Of a stretch of 44,109 nt of DNA, positions 1 to 8,748 are shown piece after piece. Source of the stretch: an uncultured Lachnospiraceae bacterium. Lineage in GTDB: Bacteria > Bacillota > Clostridia > Lachnospirales > Lachnospiraceae. The position numbers were made by a program, and so were the translations under genes. The stretch covers positions 1 through 44,109 of the forward strand of contig CAMOSN010000006.1 in the NCBI GenBank assembly GCA_946624935.1, given 5' to 3'. How positions within the stretch are numbered: position 1 is the first letter of the stretch; every line of letters starts with the position of its first letter. The notes below the pieces were generated by a model. It did no database searches and was not told the origin of the DNA. It saw only the letters and a program-made list of their open reading frames with translations.

Positions 1-60
1 TCAAACACAGAACCGTCCCCTGTTTGACCCCCTGTTTGACCCCCTGCTTGACCTGCTTGC
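1..60. repeat. REP-like palindrome, TCAAACA-tip type, with reiterated tail
   Basis: Positions 1-27 form a palindrome: tip TCAAACA, heart AGAACCGTCCCC, tip TGTTTGA. The 27 bases are identical to those at 17616-17642. The right end is then reiterated twice more as 12-base units (28-39 and 40-51, ending TGTTTGA and TGCTTGA), which suggests slippage. It lies just downstream of the stop of the last antiporter gene (minus strand, stop at 63-65). Other family members are at 2464, 16397, 17651, 22881 and 43944. It may also shape the 3' end of the antiporter transcript. Confidence 0.8.
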
Positions 61-62
61 TT

Positions 63-2387
63 CTACAGCACGGAATAATAGATGATCGCAACGAGGATCA
101 CGATGATGCCGATGCAGGTCATCATGAGTGCGAAGGAGAAATTGGCGAAAATGGGCCGGAGGGCGTCGGAAAGTTCCAGCGCCATGGCCTTGGGCAGGCC
201 GGGGCCGCGCTCGGGGCCGCCTCTTCTCCTTTTTTCCCGAAGCAATGTCCGGCGCAGAAGCATTACCAGTGCATCGAGGCTGTTCTCGAGTACTCTGGAG
301 AGGACTGCGAGCCCAAAGGTGATCCCTTTCAGGACCGGCAGGAATACGTGATCAACGCTGCCGCAGATGCACCGGCCGAGCAGCTTCACGCCATCAAGGG
401 CATGTACGCTGAACGGCCGCAGAATACGGTTCTCCCCGAACAGCGCGGCGATCGCACCGAAGATGCACGGCAGATAAACGGTCAGCACAGGCCGGTAAAC
501 CTTCTCCTCCAGGTCGAGACCAGCCGGCCAGTGATTCACGTAGTGGCCGTCACGCCGCAGCCATGCAAGCCGTACGACCAGCACGTACACGGCCGCTCCG
601 ATGGAAAGCGAAATGAGCGAGCCCTTCAGGTTGGTCAGTGTGAAGGGGGCAAATTCCAGGATCTCCTCCCGTCCCGTCATGAAGGCTGCGAGATGTTTGG
701 ATACGGCCCCCTGCCCGAGAAGCGGACACAGAAGAGAGGATCCGACAATGGCGAAGGTGCTGAAACGGTTCATGTATGGCCTTCCGGAAACCTCTGCCGT
801 TTCCATTCCGGATTCCTTTTTAATTATTCTGCCGTTCTTCCGGGAGTCCCCATCAAACATCTGCTGCCGCAGGCTGTCGGCATTCTTCTCCACAAAGATG
901 CAGATGAAAAGCTTGAGCATATAGCAGAAAGTAAGTCCTCCCGTAAAGAGGAATACCCACTCTGCCCCCTTCAGCCAGGCAAAGCCGCTGCCGAGATGAT
1001 GAATGCCCTCCACGATGCTTTCATGCAGCAGCGTTTTGCTGATGTAGCCGTTCATCATCGGGACGCCGCTGATGCCCAGCGCTCCCATGGCGAAGGCAAA
1101 CTTGAGCGCGTGTTTTTTCCTCCCCCAGCCGCGGATCTCATCCAGCGTGAGCGTGTGCAGATTCATCACGACCACGCCGGCGGCCATGAACAGGGTCAGC
1201 TTGATCAGAGAATGGTTGACCATGTGCAGCATCAGGCCGCTCATGGCAATGGTGATCCCCTCCTCCTCTTCAATGCCAAAGTGCAGGATCATCATTCCCA
1301 CTCCGGTAAGGATGAAGCCGATCTGGGACATGGAGGAGCAGGCAAGCGTCCGCTTTAAATTGACCGAGAACAGTGCGAGCACGGCACCCAGCAGCATGGT
1401 CACCAGACCGGCAGTCAGAACGAGAACGCCGAAGATGATATCCTGACGCAGTGCGTGCAGGCTGATCATCAAAATACCGTAGATGCCGACCTTGGTAAGC
1501 ACTCCGGAAAGAAGTGCGGAGGCCGGTGAGGGTGCTACGGGATGTGCCTTGGGCAGCCACACATGCACCGGAACCATACCGGCTTTGGCGCCGAACCCGA
1601 ACAGCACGCAGATGCCGGCAATGCGGATACGGGTCATGGCTGAAGATATGCTGAGGGCGGCAGCGGCTGCCCCAGTGGCTGCACCTGCTCCGGCGGTGTC
1701 CAGGCCCGCTGCCTCGGCTGTGCAGGCTTCACGCACCGCGTCATACAGATTCTCAAAGGAAAGTGTCCCGACGGTATCGTACAGAAGCGCCAGCCCCATA
1801 AACAGCACCAGTCCGCCGATCACGGCGATGAACAGATAGGTATAACCGGCTTTGATGGCATCCTCCGTCTGTTCATGAATCACCCAGGTAAAGGAGGTGA
1901 AGGAGAGGATCTCGAAAAAGATAAAGGCGGTCATCAGATCGCCCGAGAGCATGACGCCCTCGGTAGCCCCCAGCGTAACCAGGACAAAGAACCAGTAACG
2001 ATTCAGGCCCTCCCGCTCATGGGCAAAGTACTCTCTCCCAAACAGACTGGTAAACGCCCACATCAGTGCCGTGATGAGGGCATAGGTGACACGGAAGCCG
2101 TCGGCACGGAAGGAAAGGCCCCCGGCAAGAATACCGGGAAGGCTCCATGTGCATACAGTCACGGCTGTGCCTGCAGCTTCCGGCGTTGCAGCAGTCCCGG
2201 CAGCGAAAGCGCCGGCCTGCGCGTGCCCGGATGTCCATATGGCCAGGAACAGTGCCGCGGCGATCGCCAGCTCCACCCCTGTCAGAAGGATCACAAACCA
2301 GTCACGCACCTGTTCGCGTGTCCTGCCGATCCCCCAGGATATAAAAGCTCCTGTAATAGGAAGTACGATCAAAATAAAAGGAAACAT
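63..2387 (-). CDS. NuoL/MrpA-N-like antiporter subunit (proton-conducting membrane transporter)
   Basis: 774-residue polytopic membrane protein of the Proton_antipo_M (NuoL/M/N, MrpA/D) family, last gene of the operon. Expected ion-channel residues are visible: Glu in FFEILSFTSF (TM5), Lys in GFGAKAGMVPVHVWLPK (TM7), Lys in SGVLTKVGIYG (TM8) and Lys in SLIKLTLFMAAG (TM12). An Ala/Gly-rich insert lies near residues 225-245. The C-terminal 250 residues, beyond the 14-helix core, contain a long amphipathic stretch, a basic RREKRRRGG-like segment and a final membrane helix, reminiscent of the NuoL lateral arm. The start has only a weak AGAGAA upstream. A 103-base gap holding a REP-like element separates it from the preceding gene. 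It may replace the missing MrpA N-terminal half. Family call firm; ion specificity not known. Confidence 0.88.
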   Translation of the reverse strand: MFPFILIVLPITGAFISWGIGRTREQVRDWFVILLTGVELAIAAALFLAIWTSGHAQAGAFAAGTAATPEAAGTAVTVCTWSLPGILAGGLSFRADGFRVTYALITALMWAFTSLFGREYFAHEREGLNRYWFFVLVTLGATEGVMLSGDLMTAFIFFEILSFTSFTWVIHEQTEDAIKAGYTYLFIAVIGGLVLFMGLALLYDTVGTLSFENLYDAVREACTAEAAGLDTAGAGAATGAAAAALSISSAMTRIRIAGICVLFGFGAKAGMVPVHVWLPKAHPVAPSPASALLSGVLTKVGIYGILMISLHALRQDIIFGVLVLTAGLVTMLLGAVLALFSVNLKRTLACSSMSQIGFILTGVGMMILHFGIEEEEGITIAMSGLMLHMVNHSLIKLTLFMAAGVVVMNLHTLTLDEIRGWGRKKHALKFAFAMGALGISGVPMMNGYISKTLLHESIVEGIHHLGSGFAWLKGAEWVFLFTGGLTFCYMLKLFICIFVEKNADSLRQQMFDGDSRKNGRIIKKESGMETAEVSGRPYMNRFSTFAIVGSSLLCPLLGQGAVSKHLAAFMTGREEILEFAPFTLTNLKGSLISLSIGAAVYVLVVRLAWLRRDGHYVNHWPAGLDLEEKVYRPVLTVYLPCIFGAIAALFGENRILRPFSVHALDGVKLLGRCICGSVDHVFLPVLKGITFGLAVLSRVLENSLDALVMLLRRTLLREKRRRGGPERGPGLPKAMALELSDALRPIFANFSFALMMTCIGIIVILVAIIYYSVL

Positions 2388-2463
2388 GATTTATTCTCTA
2401 TATTTTCTGTCTTCTTTTCAGTTTCAGGAAAATGAGTAGCCTGTTTTCATACATTTAACAAAA

Positions 2464-2490
2464 TGGGACATAGAACCGTCCCCTGTCCCA
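2464..2490. repeat. REP-like palindrome, TGGGACA-tip type
   Basis: Tip TGGGACA, heart AGAACCGTCCCC, tip TGTCCCA. It abuts the stop codon of the antiporter gene at 2491 with no gap and lies inside the operon, before the 774-residue subunit. In RNA it would fold as a hairpin. There is no T-run on the minus strand after it, so it need not terminate transcription; it could affect processing or stability. Confidence 0.8.
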
Positions 2491-3960
2491 TTATATGCCG
2501 GCGATTTTGCCGACCAGGTCGAAGATGGGGGCGGGCCACACGCCGAATACGAGGTTGAGGAGTGCGAAGATGCTGATGGGGATGAGCATCAGAGGACCGG
2601 CTTCTTTGACCTCGGCGCCCTTCCCGGTCAGGTAGCGGTCGCTTCCCTGGATGGGGAAGAAGGCGCGTACGCTGACGCTGATGGTGTAGATGGCGCACAG
2701 GAATGCGGAAATGATCAGTGCCGCGGTGCCTGCCAGGGCAAGCCGACCGCCCTGCTGCATTCCGGCCATGATCAGGTGCCATTTGGACACGAAGCCGCAC
2801 AGCATGGGGATGCCGGTGAGGGACAGGCCTCCGATGGTGTAGCACACGAATGTGACCGGCATCCGTCTGCCCACTCCATTGATCTCGTAAATGTAGTTGT
2901 TTCCTGTCTGGTGCATGAAGGCGCCGGCACACAGGAACAGCAGCATTTTGATGATGCTGTGAAAGACCATGTGCAGAAGGCCGGCCTGGTAGCCATAGGG
3001 CGTCAGAAGCAGGATGCCGAACAGCATGTAGGACAGGTTGCTCACGGTGGAGCAGGCGAGGCGACGTTTGAAGTGCCGTTCCTTTACTGCCAGTGCTGCG
3101 GCGTATACGAGGGTGAAGATTGCTGTAGCGAGGGCGATCCGGATACAGGTGCTCCCCCTCAGAAAGTCCGGGCCGTAAATGTACCACACCAGCCGGATCA
3201 CTGCGAACACGCCGGCATTGACGACGGCCACTGCGTGCAGCAGGGCGGTCACGGGTGTGGGCGCGGCGGAGGCTGTGGGCAGCCAGCCGTGCAGCGGAAA
3301 AACAGCCGCTTTTGTGCCGAAGCCGAAAAATCCGAACAGGAATACGATCTCCAGCATCGTCCTGTCATATCCACTGGAAAGGCTGCCGCCGAACACAAAG
3401 TTGCCGGCATCGCCAAACAGCGTCGTGACGACGACTGCGAAAAATGCCAGGGACGAACCGGCTATGGTGTAGGCGGCGTATTTACGTCCTGCATACATAC
3501 TGTCATGGTCAGCATAGTAGGACACCAGCGGCACCGTCACCAGGGTCAGCATTTCGAAGAATACATACAGCGTAGTCATGTTGGAGGCGAAAGCGATCCC
3601 CAGGGTCACGCCATAGGTCATCACGAAAAAGCCGAAGAACATGTTCTGTCGCTTCGTCTGATGCATGTACGCAAAGGCATACAGCATCACCAGCGGCCAC
3701 AGGAAGGAGATCATGCCCGCGAAAAGCCGCCCGGGCCCGTCAAGTCCAAAGTCGATCGAGAAGCCCCTCGTAAAATGATATACCTCCACCGACTGTGGAT
3801 TTACCTTCCACAGGCTCACCCACACCAGCACGGAGGTGAGGCAGACGATGCTCTCGGACAGAACCCGGCGTGTCATGTCCTTCCCGGGGTGTCCCCAGAT
3901 CAGCGCCGCGCCTCCCAGAATCGGGGTCAGGATCGGGATCAGGAGAAACAAAGCACTCAC
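2491..3960 (-). CDS. NuoM/N-like antiporter subunit, third of four, lacking the TM8 lysine
   Basis: 489-residue Proton_antipo_M membrane protein. The start is GTG at 3960, overlapping the previous stop as GTGA, with GGGAGG eight bases upstream; the open frame extends further but without a site. Present: Glu in FFEMLTLVTVP (TM5), Lys in GFGTKAAVFPLHGWLP (TM7) and Lys in SIIKMLLFLCAG (TM12). At TM8, where the siblings read IIAKAG (3957-5459) and VLTKVG (63-2387), this protein reads AVVNAGVFAVIRL, so the proton-path Lys is Asn. It may therefore be a modified or structural channel. It is translationally coupled to the upstream NuoM-like gene. Confidence 0.88.
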   Translation of the reverse strand: MSALFLLIPILTPILGGAALIWGHPGKDMTRRVLSESIVCLTSVLVWVSLWKVNPQSVEVYHFTRGFSIDFGLDGPGRLFAGMISFLWPLVMLYAFAYMHQTKRQNMFFGFFVMTYGVTLGIAFASNMTTLYVFFEMLTLVTVPLVSYYADHDSMYAGRKYAAYTIAGSSLAFFAVVVTTLFGDAGNFVFGGSLSSGYDRTMLEIVFLFGFFGFGTKAAVFPLHGWLPTASAAPTPVTALLHAVAVVNAGVFAVIRLVWYIYGPDFLRGSTCIRIALATAIFTLVYAAALAVKERHFKRRLACSTVSNLSYMLFGILLLTPYGYQAGLLHMVFHSIIKMLLFLCAGAFMHQTGNNYIYEINGVGRRMPVTFVCYTIGGLSLTGIPMLCGFVSKWHLIMAGMQQGGRLALAGTAALIISAFLCAIYTISVSVRAFFPIQGSDRYLTGKGAEVKEAGPLMLIPISIFALLNLVFGVWPAPIFDLVGKIAGI

Positions 3961-5459
3961 AGCGTCATCCTCCCTACGATCTGCGTGCCGAATACGCCCA
4001 CGGCCAGCGCCGCCGCGCACAGGGCGATCATCGGGGCATTCATCCGAAGATCCGGCTTCGAGCGGTCGTCATTTTCGGGGATCACGCTCATCCCCTCATA
4101 TACCGGGTCGATCCCCTTACGGGAAGCATTCCCGGCAGCCTCTCCCTTCCCGGGGAAGAATGCGTCGATCACCACCGGGAACAGATAACCTGCGGTAAGC
4201 AGGGCCGAAATCAGCAGGACGATGGGCGGCAGCACGGACAGGATACCCATGCCGTTGCCCAGGGCGGCCGCTGCGATCTTCCATTTGCTGGTGAAGCCGC
4301 CCATCGGCGGAATACCGACCAGGGAAAGAGCCGCGATCATAAAGCACCACATAGTGACAGGCAGCCGTTTTCCGATTCCCTTCAGCTCATGGATCTCATG
4401 GAAGCCCAGGGCGCAGATAAACACACCGGCGGACAGAAACAGGGTTCCCTTGGCCGCCATGTGGGCCATCAGCTGCAGAAGGCCGCCCTTCAGGCCGTCA
4501 TCGGACAGACAGGCGAGAGCCACCATGATATAGGAGATCTGACTGATGGTGGAGTAAGCCAGGCGCTTTTTGATGATCTTCTCCTGGAAGGCCATCATCG
4601 AGCCCATAAACACGGTAAGCATGGCAAGACACAGCCAGGCGGTCTGCACCCAGGTACCGCGCAGGAAGTCGGCGCCGGCGCAGTAATACACCAGACGGAT
4701 CACCGCTACCACACCTGCCTTGGCAATGATGCCCGAGAGCAGGGCCGAGGCGGGTGCCGGAGCAATGGGATGCGCGGTGGGCAGCCAGCCGTGCATCGGG
4801 TACATGCCGGCCTTGGTACCGAAGCCGATGATGCCGAGGAACAGCACCACCAGAAGGACACTCTCATGCCCTGCCGTCTTCGCCGGATCCAGGAACCCGC
4901 CGTACACAAATTCTGCGCTTCCGGCACTGTAATAATAGACAAAGAATACTGCGAGAAGGCCAAGCAGTGCGCCGGCGATCGAGTAGAACAGATACTTCAT
5001 GCCTGCGGCGACCGCATCTTTGGTCATCTCATGCAGCACCAGCGGCACCGACGAAAGCGTGGCAAGCTCGAAGCTGAAGTACAGCGTCATCAGATTGCCG
5101 GACATGCACACCGCGATCATTGCGCCCAGCGATACAAAATAGAATGCGAAGAAAGAGCTCTCCCGCTCCTCCTTCTCCATGTAGGAAAATGCGTAAAAAC
5201 ACACAGCCGTGTAGAGGATCAGCACCGCCGCCAGAGCAAACCGGCCTACATCGTCGAGCCGGAACTGCGCGCGCACCTGCTCCGAAATCGCAAACAGCGT
5301 ACCCGGCGTGCCGATCCGCATCGCCGCAATGCCGAGCGCATCGGTGATCAGCATGATCCCCGCATAGAGAACTTTACGTGTCTTCCCGGAAAGGCCGGGC
5401 CACACACTGGCGACTACCCCCGCAATCATCGGGAAGAGAAAAGCGATTAACAAAAGCAT
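3957..5459 (-). CDS. NuoM-like antiporter subunit, second of four
   Basis: 500-residue polytopic membrane protein of the NuoL/M/N and MrpD family. All four signature residues are visible: Glu in YFSFELATLSSVP, Lys in GFGTKAGMYPMHGWLP, Lys in IIAKAGVVAVIRL and Lys in MAAKGTLFLSAG. A hydrophilic loop (about residues 430-465, EGMSVIPENDDRSKP region) precedes the last helix. Its 3' end overlaps the next gene by four bases. A 51-base gap with an inverted repeat separates it from mrpD. Such subunits drive or couple H+ (or Na+) movement; the redox module they normally attach to was not found in the window. Confidence 0.88.
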   Translation of the reverse strand: MLLLIAFLFPMIAGVVASVWPGLSGKTRKVLYAGIMLITDALGIAAMRIGTPGTLFAISEQVRAQFRLDDVGRFALAAVLILYTAVCFYAFSYMEKEERESSFFAFYFVSLGAMIAVCMSGNLMTLYFSFELATLSSVPLVLHEMTKDAVAAGMKYLFYSIAGALLGLLAVFFVYYYSAGSAEFVYGGFLDPAKTAGHESVLLVVLFLGIIGFGTKAGMYPMHGWLPTAHPIAPAPASALLSGIIAKAGVVAVIRLVYYCAGADFLRGTWVQTAWLCLAMLTVFMGSMMAFQEKIIKKRLAYSTISQISYIMVALACLSDDGLKGGLLQLMAHMAAKGTLFLSAGVFICALGFHEIHELKGIGKRLPVTMWCFMIAALSLVGIPPMGGFTSKWKIAAAALGNGMGILSVLPPIVLLISALLTAGYLFPVVIDAFFPGKGEAAGNASRKGIDPVYEGMSVIPENDDRSKPDLRMNAPMIALCAAALAVGVFGTQIVGRMTL

Positions 5460-5475
5460 GATTGGTCTCCATTCC

Positions 5476-5500
5476 GGGACAGGGATCCACGCTCTGTCCC
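5476..5500. repeat. Divergent REP-like palindrome inside the antiporter operon
   Basis: Arms GGGACAG and CTGTCCC flank a different heart (GGATCCACGCT). It lies in the 51-base gap between mrpD and the next antiporter gene. The tips match the TGGGACA class, but the heart resembles that of the pair at 9635-9697 more than AGAACCGTCCCC. On RNA it gives a 7-base-pair stem. Confidence 0.6.
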
Positions 5501-5510
5501 ACGATTATTA

Positions 5511-7013
5511 TTATCCGAACATTTCGAGTCCGCGGTGAATGAGCTCCAGGACGGCCGGGGAAAACAGGCCAAGGTACACATTGATGCCGCACAGCAGTCC
5601 CATGGGCAGGTTGTAGCCGAGGCGATGATGCCGGCGGATGTCTTCCCTGCGCAGCTTCTGCTCGGGATCACTGTAGATCCGGATCAATGTCCGGATGAAA
5701 TAGATGGCATTGAGCATGGAGCTGAGTGCCAGCACAGTCATGACAAGAATGAGCCGGACCCCGCTGTGGGCTTCCACCGCGGCCAGCCCGAACTGAATCT
5801 TCGAAGAGAAGCCCGCGAAGATGGGGATACCGATCATGGACAATGCACCGAGCAGGAAGTAGAAGCCGGCGTCGCGGTTGCGCAGAGCGCTGCCCTGCAG
5901 TGTTTTGAACTTCAGGCTGTCCCCGGACACCTCAGCCAGGCGGGGTGTGGTCATGAACAGCACGGATTTGGTGACCGCATGTGTGATGATGTGGAAGATG
6001 GCAGCCGTATAGCCGGCCGTCCCTCCCAGACCGATGCCCATGTAGATGTAACCGACCTGGGCTGCAGAGGAATAAGCGATCATCTTATTGATGTTATCGG
6101 CATGAATGGCCTGCACGGAGCCCGCGACGATCCCGATCATGCCCAGCACCAGCAAAATATTGCGCAGCGGCATACGCATCACTACATCGATCCCGATGGC
6201 CCGGTAGTAGGTTTTGATCAGCAGAAAAATGTAGGCCTTGGATACCAGTGAGGAAAGCAGAGACGCCGAGGTGGGCGTCGCCCAGCCGTAGGTGTCGGGC
6301 ATCCAGTAGTGGAACGGAAACAGACCGCTCTTAATGGCCAGCCCGATCGTCAGGATGCCGGTACTGATGCTCAGGATCGGCATCACGGCCGGGTCAGCGG
6401 CAAGCTCGGCAACAGTATGCTGCATCGGCACCATCAAAAGGTGTCCGGTCAGGTCGTACAGGAGCACCACCCCCAGCAGGAACAGGCCGGAGCCAAGCAG
6501 ATTCAGGATCATGTAACGCACAGCCGCCAGTGTCGTGCGGCCGATCTCACGGACAATGAGGATTCCGCAGCTGGTGAGGGTAAGAATCTCGAGGAATACA
6601 TACCCGGTAAACAGGTCATTGGTCCATACGATGGACATCAGTGCCGCGGTCATCAGGTTGACCAGTGTGTAATAGAGATTGACCTTGCTCTCATCAAGGT
6701 CGGCATCGACGAAGCGGAAGCCCGACAGGATCGAGCAGAGCATGACGATCAGAAAAACCAGCGCCAGCATCGCTTCGAGGACGCCTGCCCGGATCTCATT
6801 GCCCCAGGGTGCGGGGAATTCCCCCATCGTATAGGTAAAAGGCTCCCCGGTCGTAATGGTGTAGTACAGAACGCACCCTGTGAGCACGACCAGCACACAT
6901 TCGTACAAAATCGTGTAGCGTCTGGCCGTCTTTCCCTTCAGCAGGTAGCAGAGCACGCCGGAAAAAAGGCTCAGCACGATCGTGAAGAGCGGAAAATTAC
7001 GGATAAAGTCCAT
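5511..7013 (-). CDS. mrpD: MrpD/MbhH-like Na+/H+ antiporter subunit
   Basis: 500-residue Proton_antipo_M protein. The start is ATG 7013 (MDFIRNFPLF), four bases after the mrpC stop, with GGAGG inside the end of mrpC; an upstream in-frame ATG would overlap mrpC heavily. Channel residues seen: Glu in FLEILTLTSCG, Lys in GLAIKSGLFPFHYWMPD, Lys in SSLVSKAYIFLLIK and Lys in HAVTKSVLFM. The HYWMPD sequence and gene position (right after mrpC) fit MrpD/MbhH rather than NuoM. In Mrp complexes MrpD and the MrpA N-domain are the two antiporter-like units. Confidence 0.9.
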   Translation of the reverse strand: MDFIRNFPLFTIVLSLFSGVLCYLLKGKTARRYTILYECVLVVLTGCVLYYTITTGEPFTYTMGEFPAPWGNEIRAGVLEAMLALVFLIVMLCSILSGFRFVDADLDESKVNLYYTLVNLMTAALMSIVWTNDLFTGYVFLEILTLTSCGILIVREIGRTTLAAVRYMILNLLGSGLFLLGVVLLYDLTGHLLMVPMQHTVAELAADPAVMPILSISTGILTIGLAIKSGLFPFHYWMPDTYGWATPTSASLLSSLVSKAYIFLLIKTYYRAIGIDVVMRMPLRNILLVLGMIGIVAGSVQAIHADNINKMIAYSSAAQVGYIYMGIGLGGTAGYTAAIFHIITHAVTKSVLFMTTPRLAEVSGDSLKFKTLQGSALRNRDAGFYFLLGALSMIGIPIFAGFSSKIQFGLAAVEAHSGVRLILVMTVLALSSMLNAIYFIRTLIRIYSDPEQKLRREDIRRHHRLGYNLPMGLLCGINVYLGLFSPAVLELIHRGLEMFG

Positions 7014-7017
7014 CTTT

Positions 7018-7398
7018 TTATCTGTCCTCCATCTGATGTTTGGACAGCTCATAAATCTCATCGAGCTCCAGTGTGTGATAACGTCGGTACAGACGCACGG
7101 TCAGCGAAAGCATCAGCGCCGTCACGGACACCGACACGACGATTCCCGTCAGCACCAGCCCCGCGGGAACGGGATTGATGTACGCCTCCGTGCTCATCAC
7201 ACCGTCCGTGATGATCGGTGCCTTGCGCCCTTCGATATACCCCATGGACGCCAGGAACAGAAACACACCCGTGTCCATGATGTTCATCCCGATCAGCTTT
7301 TTGATGAGGTTTCGCTGGAACAGCAGCATGGTAAATCCGATCCCGAACAGGATCACGGCTGCCGCCTCCTCGTTATTGATTACCAGTGTGTGGATCAT
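7018..7398 (-). CDS. mrpC: MrpC / NuoK-like subunit
   Basis: 126-residue protein with three predicted helices, homologous to MrpC, MbhG and NuoK. The sequence shows a helix at AAAVILFGIGFTMLLF, the segment RNLIKKLIGMNIMDTGVFLFL, and a third helix starting PVPAGLVLTGIVVSVSVTA. The stretch ending NPVPAGLVLTGIVV is characteristic of MrpC. A short polar tail follows (YELSKHQMEDR). The start overlaps the previous stop as ATGA, so translation is probably coupled. It packs between MrpB-type and MrpD-type subunits. Confidence 0.9.
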   Translation of the reverse strand: MIHTLVINNEEAAAVILFGIGFTMLLFQRNLIKKLIGMNIMDTGVFLFLASMGYIEGRKAPIITDGVMSTEAYINPVPAGLVLTGIVVSVSVTALMLSLTVRLYRRYHTLELDEIYELSKHQMEDR

Positions 7399-8363
7399 CT
7401 GATCACTCCCTTCCCGATGCTTCCTCTGCGGAAGAGGCTGTAGAAGCCGTACATGGTGCAGGCTACCACCATTCCCACTGCGATATCCAGCGGCAGGATC
7501 AGACCGCCGCTGAGGATCGCTCCGGGGATACCCTTCGGAATGTGATTCTCGAGCCCGTTGGCACCGGTAAAGAAAACATAGCCCTTCGCAAAGCTGTAGA
7601 ACGCAAGCGAAACAAAGGAGATGATTTTCAGAAGCTTTCCTGTAAAGAACCGGTCCACCTTCTCGAAGCCGAAGGCGGAGGCAAACAGGATCAGGGCCGC
7701 TCCCATCACGGCGCCTCCGGAGAAACCGCCGCCGGGTGAGATCTGGCCGTTGAGCAGGATGTATATGCCGAACAGGAAAATCCCCGAAAGGATGACCATT
7801 CCGACACAGCGGATGATCGGATCTTTTGAGATTTCAAAGTAGGTATCCTGACTGACCATATAAAAGTCTTCGTATTCCCGACGCATATTCTTGCGGTCCT
7901 TTCCCAGAAGGATCATCACACAGATCAGCGCCGTGAAAAGCACGTGCGATTCCCCCAGGGTATCGAAGGCACGGTAATCGAGGATCATGCCGGACACAAT
8001 GTTCACCGCACCGGTCTCCTCCAGCCCCTTCTCCACATAGCGCTCCACGACCTCCACAGTGCGCGGATTCTCCTCGCCGTAGCGGGGCAGGTTCGCCACC
8101 GTGAACAGCAGCACGCCGATCAGGGCCACGCAGCAGGTAATTGCCGTAATGGTATACAGGAAGTAAAAGCCCTTCTGCTGTGCACGGACCAGCGGCCTCG
8201 AGTACTGACTCAGGCTCCGCCGCTCCCGCTGCTCCTTCTCCAGTTCCTTGCGCTCCTCACGGGAGAGATCCGGCTGTTCGGAGCCGTCGAGAATGTGCTC
8301 CATCACATCCACATCGCCCTGCATCCAGGCGGCACATTTGTGTCTGAATTCATTCAGCGTCAT
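7395..8363 (-). CDS. mrpB: Fused MbhE-like and MrpB/MbhF subunit
   Basis: 322 residues. ATG 8363 is chosen because GGGGGAGGAG sits eight bases upstream; an upstream in-frame ATG lacks a site. About 60 charged residues (REERKELEKEQRERR) come first. Next is a helix and the MrpA-C/MbhE signature (VVERYVEKGLEETGAVN, then LDYRAFDTLGE). The MnhB/MrpB domain follows from about residue 175, with the family motif NGQISPGGGFSGG. In Pyrococcus Mbh these are two proteins, MbhE and MbhF; here they are one chain. The 5' end overlaps the mbhD-like gene by 14 bases, and the 3' end overlaps mrpC by four. The soluble charged N-terminus is unusual. Confidence 0.85.
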   Translation of the reverse strand: MTLNEFRHKCAAWMQGDVDVMEHILDGSEQPDLSREERKELEKEQRERRSLSQYSRPLVRAQQKGFYFLYTITAITCCVALIGVLLFTVANLPRYGEENPRTVEVVERYVEKGLEETGAVNIVSGMILDYRAFDTLGESHVLFTALICVMILLGKDRKNMRREYEDFYMVSQDTYFEISKDPIIRCVGMVILSGIFLFGIYILLNGQISPGGGFSGGAVMGAALILFASAFGFEKVDRFFTGKLLKIISFVSLAFYSFAKGYVFFTGANGLENHIPKGIPGAILSGGLILPLDIAVGMVVACTMYGFYSLFRRGSIGKGVIR

Positions 8364-8748
8364 CTCGTTCGCTCCTCCCCCACGCCTGCGCGGCTGCATC
8401 ACTTTCGCCGGCAGTGCCGGCAGCTTCCAAAGTGGTGCTCACGGCGGCGGTTCTGTCCGAAGCATCCGGCAGAACTCCCTGCATCTCATCCATGCGCTCT
8501 CCCGCATCCTCAGCGCGGATACGCTTGAGGGTCATCAGAAACAGCACACCACTGATTCCGGCGCCGACTGCAGCCTCCGTGATCGCCAGGTCCGGCGATT
8601 CCAGAAGGATCCAGATGATGCACATGATGGAACTGTAGGACATGAAAATGATCACGGCCCGCAGCAGGTTTTTTGTAACATTTACCGCAACCGCGCAGAT
8701 GATCAGCAGGATCAGGAGCAGCGTGCGGAAATCCGCGAGAAGATTCAT
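8350..8748 (-). CDS. MbhD-like (MrpA C-terminal, DUF4040) subunit
   Basis: 132 residues, three predicted helices. The motif SPDLAITEAAVGAGISGVLF matches the MbhD / DUF4040 segment of MrpA, where a conserved Glu (TEAAVG) lies on the ion path. The last 50 residues are hydrophilic and rich in Ala, Ser and acidic residues, with no family counterpart that I recognise. Its start overlaps the mrpG stop as ATGA. Having this segment as a separate gene, rather than as part of MrpA, is the Mbh-type arrangement. Confidence 0.87.
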   Translation of the reverse strand: MNLLADFRTLLLILLIICAVAVNVTKNLLRAVIIFMSYSSIMCIIWILLESPDLAITEAAVGAGISGVLFLMTLKRIRAEDAGERMDEMQGVLPDASDRTAAVSTTLEAAGTAGESDAAAQAWGRSERDDAE

